A DNA stretch of 64,000 bases from Fagopyrum homotropicum (taxonomy: Eukaryota; Streptophyta; Magnoliopsida; Caryophyllales; Polygonaceae). Location: the NCBI GenBank assembly GCA_033239125.1, contig BSWB01000007.1, forward strand, positions 107,638,082 through 107,702,081, in the 5' to 3' direction. The notes under the pieces are model-generated. The model saw only the letters and a list, made by a program, of their open reading frames with translations, did no database searches and had not been told where the DNA came from. Positions within the stretch are counted from its first letter, which is position 1. Each line of letters starts with the position of its first letter. Positions 20,974-31,952 of this stretch are shown piece by piece. A program made the translations under genes and the position numbers.

Positions 20974-21684
20974 TCATGGACGTCCTAATAGAATATGACA
21001 TGCTTGCATGAGCACAACATCACACACAATAGTATCCTCACACTTAACTACTGTAAAGGTAATTCTAGCTTGCCTATTCATCTTTAATTTACCACAATCA
21101 TTCATCAAATGCAACTTATATTGTATAAGATGATAAAATGTAATGATATGCAATTTATTGATCAATTCATCACTAGAAATATTGCAACAACTACCACCAT
21201 CAATAATCATATTACACACATTTCCTTGAACAATACCTCTAGAATAAAAAAGATTTTATCTTTGATTATCCTCACATGGTGTTATCTTAGTATGCAAAGT
21301 TCTCCTACCAATTAAAGATTCTCCACGCTCATATTCATAACTTTCATCAATATCACTAGCACTATTATGTTCATGCAATGTATTAAGGTGGGTATGATCA
21401 TTATCATGCTCTTCTTTACTTTCATATTATCCTTGCTGATTGAGAAATAAAACTCTTTTATTAGGAAAATCCCTCATATAATGATCTCTACCTTGTCATT
21501 TATAGGATACAATATCTCTAGAATGTAAAAAAAAGTTAGAAGTGCTCCCTATATTATCTTTTGAAGGCTCATTCAAAGGGCGAGATGGTGTCGGTTGAGA
21601 CGAGTTTTTCTAGCTTGTTGGATCGGGATTTCGACTTTTATTCTCGTCTTTCTGAAGATCTCGCCAAAAATCTCGGGCAAGATT
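20974..21684 (-). pseudogene. GYP1 protease and decayed zinc-knuckle region
   Basis: The minus-strand frame 21219-20974 is a gypsy aspartic protease: MIIDGGSCCNISSDELINKL carries the D-G-G-S site and CDVVLMQACHILLGRP the C-terminal half. Upstream, near 21455-21515, a zinc knuckle is recognisable from QGRDHYMRDFPNKR, but its cysteines are lost. The segment ends at the COP2 target site (GTCTC, 21685-21689). The gag part lies on the far side of COP2. Confidence 0.8.
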
Positions 21685-21689
21685 GTCTC

Positions 21690-22901
21690 TGAAGAACCGG
21701 TAGGTGGAATAAATAAGGTAAAAGATACTCTAGAAGGGAGGGGGTTGAATAGAGTATGTGAACTTTTCGCAAATCAAATCTCAAGGCCTTGAAACTCCTT
21801 TCAAGGGCTTTGATGTCGATCTGTGCTCTTTGTGAAACTTTGATTTCAAAGACTTTGAAACTACTTTCAAGGGCCTTGACTTCTTGCTCCTGCAAAACAA
21901 AGTTAGTCACAGTAAAGTATATATGGTGCGGAATTGAAAAGATCGAAACGAGGATATGTTTACGAAGTTCGGCTCTAAATAGCCTACTCTCCGTCCCAGG
22001 GTATAGCCTTAGGATCTAACTATCTATTATCAGCTTCAAAGAGTCCTAGATACAAACTAGAAGAAATACCCTTCTTCTCTCACTGTAGCCAATGCTACGA
22101 TCTAGCTCCAACTCTCAACCTAGCTAACACACACTCTAGTATAACACTATTTGGATCTTCCAATGGAGCTCTTGTGTTTTCTCTCTTTAAGGAAATATGG
22201 ATTTTGCGTAAAAGAGAGAAAGAAAAGCAATGAATGAAGATGTTTAGGTTGCTTGAAGACGTAAAGATGTTTTCCTGTGTAAGCTTGTGTATTTTGTCTT
22301 CTTCGACCATCATCTTCATTTATACTCTTCTATGGAGAGGTCTTCTAGCCGTTGTAGAGATGACCGTTTGAAGATGAATCTTCTTCTCCATGAAGATCGT
22401 TTCTTGTTTCGAGATAAGGTAGATGTTGCAAATCTTCAGCTCCTGAGAACACGTCGAGTCCTTAGCTCCTTGATATTCTCGTCTTCGGTTGAATCGAGAG
22501 AGAAGATATTTTGCGGCTCTTTGTTTTTAGAAAATCTTCTGAAAAGATTATTTAATCTTCGGTTGAGATCTTTCTTCGGTTGATGAGATCTTTCTGTTAA
22601 GAAAAATCTTCCTGAAAAATCTTCAACTCATTTGAATCCTTGTTTCGTGCATCTATAACTCCAAGGCCTTTGAGATCGTCCATGTGTAAACGCTATCTTC
22701 CTTGTCCTTGAGTTATACTTCAAGGCCCTTGAAATCCATATCAAGGCCCTTGCCATTTTGATAAAACCTGCACTGAATTCAAACCAACCAAGCATCTAGA
22801 GAATATAATCAATACATTGTTAGTGTATCCAACTACCACATTTGTGTTAAGTCTTCCATCATCAACACATGTAAAACATTTTAATCAAGATGGAGTTTTC
22901 A
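21690..22901 (-). repeat. COP2 3' LTR (1212 bp)
   Basis: Starts TGAAGAACCGG and ends GTTTTCA. It is a close match to the other LTR with scattered substitutions. It lacks two small segments present in the partner (near 29938-29970 and a duplicated CTTTCTTCGGTTGATGA block near 30420). It contains several copies of the CAAGGCCTTG word. Confidence 0.92.
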
Positions 22902-23151
22902 ATCTTTCCCTTGATGGAAGACAACACAAATGTTTTATCGTACCTGCATTTGTTAGTTTAGCAATGCATATAAAAATCAAAACTAAAAAAGTAGAATGCA
23001 GTATATCGAAATGTCGGATCATATTTCTCCCCCTTCGTCTTTCAACAAGGGAGAAAAAACAGTCAAAGCACGGAAGTTTAAAATACAATTACAGACCCAA
23101 ATTAGTATTTTCACAAACCACATAGAAAGATTTTCAGAAAAACCAGTCAGC
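22902..23151 (-). other. COP2 3' untranslated region and polypurine tract
   Basis: A non-coding interval between the extra ORF and the 3' LTR. Next to the LTR it reads TCAAGGGAAAGAT on the minus strand, a good polypurine tract. A TTTCCATCAAGGG-type stretch also partly repeats LTR sequence here. Confidence 0.6.
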
Positions 23152-24537
23152 TTAATTCTCCTCACAGAACTTCCTCTTTCCTTTGGATGAAGATTTCTTA
23201 AAACGCCAATCATCCATTTCAGTTGCCAAATATCTTCTCTTTTCTTCAGCTCTTCTCTTCTTAACTACTTCATACTCAACCTTGGGCAAGAACATTGGCT
23301 CAACATGAGTTGGATACAGAATTGATTTATTCTGTACACGCCTTTTACAATTCATCAGCACATTCTCAACCATCTCTTGAGTATGTTGAGCTACATCTTC
23401 AGGTATGGGCAAAATGCTTCCCATTGTAGTCAGTGTAAGAGAATTCATCAAATACATTTCATTGACTTTAGCATTTATGGTAGCTAGCAACTCAAAATTT
23501 GTATTCATTCTCCTCTTGGTGTCAAACTGAAAACCAGATAATTCACTATTTAGACAAGCTATTTCTTTTTCACAACCCTCTAACCCGATTTCTGGAGTAG
23601 GAGAAGGTTTGACTTCTTCATTTGGATTTTGAGTAGTTCCTTTTCCTTTTAAATTCCATGTTCCTGCAAGAGTTTTCTCAATCCCCAGACGTTCTAAGCA
23701 GTTCTCATCAATTTTGTTGGTAATAGACTATCTTTCCTCAGAGGATGTGTCAATTTTGTAATAATCAAAGACCTTAGGCAACAAATTTCCATAAGACAAA
23801 GGAATAAGTCTCTTAGAATTGACAAAATGCATCATATGGTTGAGAATTAGATTAGGCACATCTATGTCCAGATCAGACATAAGCAAATGAATTAATTTCA
23901 GAGATTGATCAGTCAGTAGCTCTCTTGAGTTTGCACGAGGAACGACACATCGAACCAGTATGGTAAACACTATTTTAGCCTCTAAGGTTAGAGATGTATG
24001 AGTAAGTTGGCGTGAGGTTGAATTTGGAACCAGAAAATTCTCCTTAGTAATACGAACACTCTTTGATCTTGAAGGATGGTTGAATACAACATCTGTAGGA
24101 ATTCCAAAAATCTCACTTAGAATAGAAGGAGTGAGTGAAATCGGAGTACCTTTGACTGAAGATTCAAGAGTGATGCATCCTTTGTCCCTTTTTGTGGTGA
24201 GATTAACATAGAATAGTCTCGTGAGTCGTGGAAAAGCAAAATCTCCAGGGTTTAGAACCTTCTAGATAATCGAACTCTTCAGCTTGTCTATGCAGGGTAT
24301 TTTGAGGGTATCAAGAAAATCAGTATCCACCAAATCACACATACAGAGTGGTCGATTGTGAAAACCATCAAGCCAAGATCCAAAAGCTTGAAAATTAACG
24401 AACCATGATGAGGGAAGACCGGTCGTCTGAGATGTATCTAGATCTTCAGAAGAATTTTCTTCTTTAGCAATTGAGGAATTCTGAACAACTTTCTTTTTGG
24501 GAGCTGGAGGAGCAGATCTCTTGCTTTTGGGTGCCAT
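23152..24537 (-). pseudogene. COP2 extra 3' ORF, plant transposon protein (Transposase_32-like)
   Basis: A minus-strand frame of about 461 codons downstream of RNase H, starting MAPKSKRSAPPAPKKK and running to KGKRKFCEEN. It is open except for two in-frame TAG codons (at 24262-24264 and 23728-23730). The N-terminus is basic. The middle contains SEIFGIPTDVV and LTHTSLTLEAKIVFTILVRC, then LLMSDLDIDVPNLILNHM, a pattern I associate with the putative plant transposon protein family (PF20167). The C-terminal third is charged and probably helical. Such an ORF occupies the env position in SIRE-type elements. Its function is unknown, and I see no signal peptide or membrane segment. Confidence 0.7.
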
Positions 24538-24631
24538 GAGGGAAGTTTGAGAGAGAAATCAAAGGATTTTGAAATAGGGTTTCTTGTGAAAGAATAAAAA
24601 GAAAGAGAAAGTAGGTCCTTTTAACAGGGAA

Positions 24632-25014
24632 CTAGTGTATTACCCGCACTTTGTGCGGGTTCAGTTTTAATAAATGTTTAATACTTAGAAATTTATATGT
24701 ATATTTTTGTAAAATAAAAAGCCGAAAAATGAAATTATAATCAATATTATGATTTTTAATTCTCTTTTAGTATTTATCTCTTCTAATTAATTATATTTTA
24801 AAATTGATTTGTTAAGATATGCTTGTTGCTAAAAAAATTCGTAAAAATTTAAAAACTATTTTTTATAAAAGTATTTATTTAAATAGTTTTTAAAAAATTT
24901 AGAAATCAATTTTCAATTTATATTAACATTTAGAAATCACTTTTTAAAATAATTTTTTAGGCTCCAATAAACGTGGCGTTGACACGTGGCAATAGAGGCT
25001 TCTGCTTTAATAGA
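24632..25014 (-). mobile_element. Non-autonomous Helitron (383 bp) inside COP2
   Basis: Read on the minus strand it begins TCTATTAAAGCAGAAGCC and ends with a perfect hairpin (ACCCGCAC-AAA-GTGCGGGT; plus-strand 24642-24660) followed 6 nt later by CTAG. It is flanked by A on the 5' side and T on the 3' side. TC start, 3' hairpin, CTRR end and insertion between A and T are the diagnostic Helitron features. The interior is AT-rich with no Rep/helicase, so it depends on an autonomous partner. It sits between the extra ORF and the pol end of COP2. Confidence 0.9.
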
Positions 25015-25338
25015 TATAAGATTAACAAAATCTTTGAGAAAATCAAGTTTTTAAAAGACCTATAAAAACCAATAATAGCAAATCTTTTTCAAAATTTTCA
25101 AACAAAAGATTTATTAAAAATATTTTAAGAATTGAAATATCTAAAAGATATTAATTCTTAAAAGATCCGTAAATTTAATATAGCATGTGAAATATGTTTT
25201 AAGGCCTCTTAAATTTTATTTCAAGGCCCTTGAAAACATCAATTGGGTTGCATGCGTAGGAACAATTAAGCTCGTTTACTCCCCCTACATTGATGCTTCC
25301 TTGTTCAACATACCAAGCTCCAATCTAATACAATTAAA
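25015..25338 (-). other. COP2 spacer between RNase H and extra ORF
   Basis: Non-coding. It contains TTTCAAGGCCCTTGAAA at 25219-25235, an exact member of the COP2 palindromic word family, and a weaker AAGGCCTCTTAAA at 25201. Confidence 0.6.
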
Positions 25339-26295
25339 TTATTCCTCAGGACGAGGCTTGGTAAAGATATCTGCAAGCTGTAAGTTAGTTGAGATAAAAG
25401 AAATCGAAACATCACCTTTCTCAACATGATCACGTACGAAGTGATGTCTTACATCAATATGCTTAGTCCTTGAATGCTGCACGTGATTTTTAGTTATAGA
25501 AATAGCACTAGTAATATCACATTTTATAGGAATACCTTTCAAGTCAAAGCCAATATCACGAAGTTGTTGAGCAATCCAAAGAATTTGTGCACAACAGACT
25601 CCTACAACTATATATTCAGCTTCAGCTGTGGATAGGGCAACATAGTTTTGCTTCTTGGAGTTCCAACTAATTAGAGATGACCCTAAGAATTGGCAACATC
25701 CAAAAATACTTTTTTTATCGACCTTATAACCTGCAAAGTCTGCATCTGAATAACCAACTAGATGAAATGAGTTTTGACGTGGGTACCATAACCCTAGATC
25801 CTTAGTGCCATTTAGATACCGAAAAATTCTTTTCATAGCTATCAAGTGTGACTCTTTAGGATCAACTTCAAATCTTGCACACATGCACACGCTAAACATA
25901 ATGTCAAGACGACTAGCAGTTAGATACAACAATGAACCGATCATACCTCGATACTCCTTTTGTACTAGACTTTTGCCATTCTTGTCATGGTCTAGCGAAA
26001 GTGTTGAACTCATAGGAGTCTTTGCAACCTTAGATTGATCCATTTTGTACTTCTTAAGCAAGTCTCTAGTATACTTGCTTTAATTGAGAAAAATTCCTTT
26101 CTTTGTTTGTGTAACTTGAAGTCCAAGAAAGAAATTTAGCTCTCCCATTAAGCTCATTTCAAATTCCCTGCACATAATATCTGAAAATTCCTTGTAGAGG
26201 GAATCATTAGTAGCACCGAATAATATATCATAAACATAGATTTGCACTACTAGAATGTCGTTGCCTCTAGTTTTGATTAAAAAATGTTTTATCAA
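25339..26295 (-). pseudogene. COP2 reverse transcriptase C-terminus and RNase H
   Basis: RT continues in a frame shifted from the upstream part. It reads GNDILVVQIYVYDILFGATN, in which the catalytic YVDD motif has become YVYD. Then come SLMGELNFFLGLQV and a stop (near 26080) where related proteins have Gln (CAA to TAA). The C-terminal part is RNase H: YSDADFAGYKVDKKS, LSTAEAEYI, and the ending VRHHFVRDHVEKGDVSISF then LADIFTKP. Loss of an active-site aspartate and the frame break make this RT non-functional. Confidence 0.88.
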
Positions 26296-28378
26296 TCAAA
26301 CCTCTTTTGAAATTGTTTTCAAGAAGATATTTAGACAATCTTTCATACCAAGCTCGAGGAGCTTGCTTAAGACCGTAAAGAGTTTTGTCTAATTTAAAAA
26401 CATGATCTGGAAATTCATCATTTTCAAAACCAGGAGGTTGAACAAAGTAGACTTCTTCTTCTAAGAAGCCGTTTAGAAAAGTACATTTTACATCCATTTG
26501 AAAAAATTTTATGCTCATGAAAGATGCAAATGCAAGTAGCATACGTATGACTTCTAACCTGGCAACTGGAGCAAAAGTTTCCTCATAATCAATACCTTCT
26601 TCTTGGCTATAGCCTTGTGCTACAAGTCGTGCTTTATTTCGAATGACTTTGCCACTTTCATCCAATTTGTTTTGAAAGACCCATTTCGTGCCAATAACTA
26701 ATTGATGTTTTGGTCTTGAAGTAAGAGTCCATACCTTGTTCCTCTCAAATTCATTCAATTCATTTTGCATGGCAATGATCCAATCAGGTTCTTGAAGAGC
26801 TTGAACGTAGTTCTTTGGCTCAACAAGCGAAACAAAAGCGGAGAAGGTACATAGATTGTTTACTTTAGATCTAGTTTGAACTCAAGCATTTGGATTTGAG
26901 ATCACATTCTCTTGTGGATGATATGAGGGGTGTTCAACTTTTTTTCTTTTGATAGATGGAGCAGATCCAGAAGGTTGAGCTTCATATGTTTGACTAGATT
27001 CAGGTACCGTTGGTATATTACCTGTCGGTCCAATCTCAAGGCCTTGAAGTTGAGTTTCAAGCCCTTGAAGCGGAGTTCTGTTATCACAATTTCTTGTTTC
27101 AAGATCTTGAAGGTGTGTTTCAAGGTCTTGAGGGTTTTCTTCGGTATCTTGAATCTTTTCCTGCATATTCTTGTCTTGATTTTTAGGATCTTTCTCTTCA
27201 TCCGAATTATGATCTTCTCTTTGATTCAGATTAAGATCTGCAAAACTTTCACTTAAAGTACCATTATTGCTTTCATCAAAAATGATATGAATGCTTTCCT
27301 TAACAATTTTGGTACGTTTGTTATAGACACGATAAGCTTTTCTATTTGAAGCATATCCAATGAATATAGCTTCATCACTACGTGCATCAAATTTCCCAAG
27401 ATTATCTTTGACATTGTTATGAACAATACAAGTACATTCAAAGGGTTTGAAATATGAAATATTTGGTTTTCTTCCTTTAAAGAGTTCATAAGGAGTCTTT
27501 TTCAAAATAGGACGAATTAAACATCTATTCAAAATATAATTTGTAGTGTTTACTGCTTCAGCCCAAAAACTTTTTGGCAAATTGTTTTCTAAAAGCATTG
27601 TCCTAGACATATCATCAAGAGTGCGGTTCTTACGTTCCAAAACTCCATTTTGATGAGGAGTTCTAGGAGCTGAAAAATTATGTGAAATGCCATCTTTTGC
27701 ACAAAACAAATCAAACTTCAATTGATCAAATTCTCTACCATGATCACTTCTTATAGAAACAATAGGTAGGTTTTTCAAAGTTTGTAACTCCTTACATAAT
27801 TTTGAAAACTCAAATAAAGCTTCAGATTTTTCTCGTAGAAAAGAAATCCATGTGAAACGAGAGAAATCATCCACTATGACAAGGATGTACTGGTTGCCTC
27901 TGGGAGATTTGACACGCATAGGTCCACAAAGATCCATGTGTAAAAGTTCAATAGGTCGAGAAGAACTTACAGCTTTCTTACGTTTGAATGAACCTCGTGT
28001 TTGTTTACCTTGTGTAAACGCCTTACATAGATCATTAACATTGAAATTTAGGTTTGGCAAACCGCGTACCAAATCTTTTGTAAGTAGCTTCTGCATGGTG
28101 TGCATGCTTACGTGACCAAGTCTTCTATGCCAAAGCCTTGGATCATCGGTCAAGGCTTTTAGACATTTTAGCTTAGTTCCAATGACAATTATGTCACACT
28201 TTCCTTTATCACAAAGTGTAATGATTCCAGATGATTGCTTCTTTAAATCTAAGAATAAAGAGCTTTTTCCACTCATGTGTCTTGAGCAACCACTATCTAA
28301 TATCCATTTGTGCTCCTTTACCTTGGTGATATCCACATTGTTGACATACAAATTTGAATCTTCTTCATGATTGGCCAT
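26267..28378 (-). pseudogene. COP2 protease, integrase and RT N-terminus
   Basis: One frame with a single stop at 26882 (TGA at a likely former Arg codon). Protease active site: WILDSGCSRHMSG near 28295. Integrase: LWHRRLGHVSMHTMQ with the HHCC region weakened (the usual CxxC reads LCKAF), then HMDLCGPM, SDHGREF and HQNGVLERKNRTL. A linker near 27000-27140 encodes a run of LQGLET/LQDLET peptides that come from the CAAGGCCTTG word. RT begins near 26770 (MQNELNEFERNKVWTL, RLVAQGYSQEEGIDYEETFAPVARLE) and runs to a frameshift at a T-run near 26285. Confidence 0.88.
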
Positions 28379-28411
28379 GAGACATACGTTTGCTTGTTCT
28401 TTTTCGTCTTC

Positions 28412-29450
28412 TTATTCATTTGTTGATTCTGAATCACTCCATGAAGCAACCATAGCTTTCTTCTTTCGATCATTTTTCTTGAAGTTGGTCCTCTTCTTTT
28501 GTGGACAATCCTTCACAAGATTATCTGTTTCACCACATTCAAAACAAGTTAGTACTCTCGTTTTCTTATTAGAGTTAAAAAAACTTACATCGGGGTTTTG
28601 ATGCTCGTGGATATTCTCTATTAACAAATTGTTTCTTAATCTTGAGAATTCTTGCGAGACCCTTAGAGATCATGGAGATTGCATCTTCTTCATTATCATC
28701 ATCATCACTCTCCTCTTCGTCAGATGGTAATTTATCTCTTCTTGATTTTAATGCCAAATTCTTGGAGTTGGATGGGAGCTCTCCATCTTCTTCACCAAGA
28801 ACCATTTCATGTGTGATGAGTTTTCCAAGGAGGTCATCAAGAGGAAGAGTTGTGAGATTCTGAGCTTCTTCAATAGCAGTCATCTTTGGTCCCCACTTGG
28901 TTTTAGGTAGGCTCCTTAAAACCTTCCTCACTTTCTCTTCATTTGTGAAGATCTTTCCTAGTGAGTCCAGGTTGTTCACGATCTCAGTGAATCTGGTGAA
29001 CATATCTTTGACTGATTCACTTGGATTCATCTTGAATAGCTCATATTATTTGAGGAAGATGCTAATCTTTGTTTCCCTGATTTGACTTGTTCCTTCATAA
29101 GTGACAACAAGCTTGTCCCATATTTCTTTAGCACTCTTGCATGATGAGATGCAGTTAAATTCATTTGCATCTAATCCACAGTATAGTAGGTTCATTTCTT
29201 TGTAATTCTTTGACACACTGTCCAGGTCAGCTTGTGTGAAGTCATCTTCCTTCTTTGGGACTTGGACACCTTCAACCGTTGTCATTGGAACTTTAGGTTC
29301 ATTTTGAATGATGCTCCAAAGCTCTATGTCCTGGTCAATAATGAACATACACATGAGTGCTCTCCAATGAGCAAAGTTGTTGCCACAGAAGAGTGGTGGT
29401 CAAGATGAGGATCTTCCTTGAGCAAATCCACCATCACCTACAGGATTCAT
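28412..29450 (-). pseudogene. COP2 gag relic with altered zinc knuckle
   Basis: A UBN2-type copia Gag from an ATG at 29450 (MNPVGDGG). Stops interrupt it early (TGA at a likely Arg codon before PPLFCGNN) and at 29046 (TAA at a likely Gln codon). Recognisable parts are ELWSIIQNEP, AKEIWDKLVVTYEGTSQIRE and LRSLPKTKWGPKMTAIEEA. An acidic stretch (DEEESDDDDNEED) precedes a knuckle reading CFECGETDNLVKDC near 28540, where the conserved His is replaced by Asn. The frame changes near 28600. Confidence 0.85.
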
Positions 29451-29505
29451 GATTAGTCTTACTAATGATTAAATCAATATATGTGAGTCTAGCTTTGATA
29501 ATAAT

Positions 29506-30778
29506 TGAAGAACCGGTAGGTGGAATAAATAAGGTAAAATATACTCTAGAAGGGAGGGGGGTTGAATAGAGTATGTGAACTTTTTGCAAATCAAATCTCA
29601 AGGCCTTGAAACTCCTTTCAAGGGATTTGATGTCGATCTATGCTCTTTGTGAAACTTTGATTTCAAGGACTTTGAAACTACTTTCAAGGGCCTTGACTTC
29701 TTGCTCCTGCAAAACAAAGTTAGTCACAGTAAAGTATATATGGTGCGGAATTGAAAAGATCGACACAAGGATATATTTACGAAGTTCGGCTCTAAATAGC
29801 CTACTCTCCGTCCCAGGGTATAGCCTTAGGATCTAACTATCTATTATCAGCTTCAAAGGGTCCTAGATACAAACTAGAAGAAATCCCCTTCTTCTCTCAA
29901 TGTAGCCAATGCTACGATCTAGTTCCAACTCTCAACCTAGTTATAATAGCCTAGTTACTTCGCAGAGTAACACACACTCTAGTATAACACTATTTAGATC
30001 TTCCAATGGAGCTCTTGTGTTTTTTCTCTCTAAGGGGATATGGCTTTTGCGTAAAAGAGAAAGAAAAACAATGAATGAAGATGTTTAGGTTGCTTGAAGA
30101 CGTAAAGATGTTTTCCTGTGTAAGCTTGTGTATTTTGTCTTTTTCGACCATCATCTTCATTTATACTCTTCTATGAAGAGGTCTTCTAGCCGTTGTAGAG
30201 ATGACCGTTTGAAGATGAATCTTCTTCTCTATGAAGATCGTTTCTCGTTTCGAGATAAGGTAGACGCTGCAAATCTTCAGCTCCTGAGAACACGTCGAGT
30301 CCTTAGCTCCTTGATCTTCTCGTCTTCTGTTAAATCGAGAGAGAAGATATTTTGCCGCTATTTGTTTTTTGAAAATCTTCTGAAAAGATTCTCTAATATT
30401 TGGTTGAGATCTTTCTTCGGTTGATGAAATCTTTTTCGGTTGAGATCTTTCTTCGGTTGATGAGATCTTTCTGTTAAGAAAAATCTTAGTGGAAAATCTT
30501 CAGCTCATTTGAATCCTTGTTTCGTGCATCTATAACTCCAAGGCCTTTGAGATCGTCCCTTTGTAAACGCTATCTTCCTTGTCCTTGAGTTATACTTCAA
30601 GGCCCTTGAAATCCATATCAAGGCCCTTGACATTTTGACAAAACCTGCACTGAATTCAAACCAACTAAACATCTAGAGAATATAATCAATACATTGTTAG
30701 TGTATCTAACTACCACATTTGTGTTAAGTCTTCCATCATCAACACCGGTAAAACATTTTAATCAAGGTGGAGTTTTCA
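29506..30778 (-). repeat. COP2 5' LTR (1273 bp)
   Basis: Starts TGAAGAACCGG and ends GTTTTCA, followed directly by the GTCTC target duplication. It is about 60 bp longer than its partner because of two small insertions or duplications. It includes CAAGGCCTTG-type words near 29598, 29661, 29682, 30597 and 30618. Confidence 0.92.
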
Positions 30779-30783
30779 GTCTC

Positions 30784-31853
30784 TATAGGGCCAAGATTTG
30801 TTCTTTGGTTTCCACAAACTCGTTCCTTGGCTCCTTCCTTTGAACTTCTTTTCTACCTTAATAGCCAAATGCAACAAATTTGTCATGTTAGCATAGGGAT
30901 ATTAATCATTTCATTAGCTAAGGATGAATGCAAATTTCTTAAAAATTGAGTCATAATAGACTCAGCATCCTCTTGAACGTTGGCTTTGACCATTGTCAAT
31001 TGCATGGTGGTCTAGACTTCTTCCACACTCATGGAACCTTGCTTAAGGTTCTCCAACCTTTGCCTTACTTCCCTAGCATAATGTTGAGGCACAAATCTTG
31101 CTCTCATCATAGCCTTCATTTGCTCCGTAGTGTTGATGTCCGGATCTAGCGTTCTTCTCCTTTCTTTAGTAAGGTGATCCCACTACACTAAGGCATATCC
31201 GTGGAACTCCAACGTAGCAAGTTGGAACTTCCTTTGCTCACTAAAGTTATGAAAAGAACAAAGTTGTTCAATCTTAGTCTCCCATTCCATGTACACGTCT
31301 TGATCGTATTTGCCCTCAAAGCTTGGAATTTTGACCTTCATTTTTCATATCCCATCATTTTCTTAAGAGGGTTGAAACTGTTCATAATCTCGTCCTCTCC
31401 TTCGACGATGACTGCATCTAGGGTAATCTCTCCACATGCCCTCTTTATCCTCATCCTCATTTTCCTAAAAATCATCAACCAAATGCGGAATATTAGGTAT
31501 ATTGAAAAGAGGATTTGAATATGTCATACCTGGGTCATAAGGGGCTCTTGGAGGAGAGTCCGGGCTTGGGGCTTAGTAGGTTGCCTCAAACTTCCACCAA
31601 TTTCCATAGACTGGAATCTTGACCAAAATCTCGGGGTCACCCAACCGAGATTGCTAGGCCAAGATACTTCACTAGGGGGAGATTTCATTGTATTCATTTG
31701 TTCATTTATGCTTGTCATCCCTACGTTTAGGTTGGCAAGATCTCCGTTGAGATTGGCAAGTGAGGCCAAGACTTGATTCAACACATCGTTGGTCCTTTGA
31801 CTCATGGTTTCACTCCTTTGCGACCCTCTTGGATTATTAGACATTCTACACAA
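30784..31853 (-). pseudogene. GYP1 gag relic
   Basis: Minus-strand gypsy Gag, continuous in order with the protease fragment on the other side of COP2. The N-terminal part (31853-31524) reads MSNNPRGSQRSETMSQRTND with a likely coiled segment. Then follow KVKIPSFEGKYDQDVYMEWE near 31340, a Retrotrans_gag core (WDHLTKERR, MRARFVPQHYAREVRQRLENLKQG near 31100) and ANEMINIPML near 30900. Several stops are present. COP2 inserted shortly after this core. Confidence 0.82.
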
Positions 31854-31930
31854 TGACGCAAAGTAACAACATAATAGTGAAGTTAGTGAAACAAAAATTC
31901 CTTACTTGTTTTCTCTCACACTCACACTCT

Positions 31931-31942
31931 GCTATGATATCA
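31931..31942 (-). other. GYP1 worn primer-binding site
   Basis: The minus strand reads TGATATCATAGC, close to the initiator-Met primer site TGGTATCAGAGC. It lies about 80 bp upstream of the gag start, as expected. A TG start that could be the LTR edge follows at 31953. Confidence 0.55.
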
Positions 31943-31952
31943 CAATCTAACT

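Larger units (their letters stand above)
21690..30778 (-). mobile_element. COP2, SIRE-like Ty1/copia retrotransposon with extra 3' ORF
   Basis: A 9.1-kb minus-strand element bounded by LTRs 21690-22901 and 29506-30778, both starting TGAAGAACCGG and ending TTTTCA, with target duplication GTCTC on both sides (21685-21689, 30779-30783). It inserted into GYP1 between the zinc-knuckle and gag regions. A polypurine tract (AAGGGAAAGAT, minus) adjoins the 3' LTR. The 5' leader has a worn initiator-Met primer site (TATCAAAGC, minus, near 29490). Gag, protease, integrase, RT and RNase H are recognisable but carry stops and a frameshift. A non-pol ORF follows RNase H. A Helitron lies inside. Long LTRs plus a 3' ORF suggest the SIRE/Maximus lineage. 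Confidence 0.94.
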
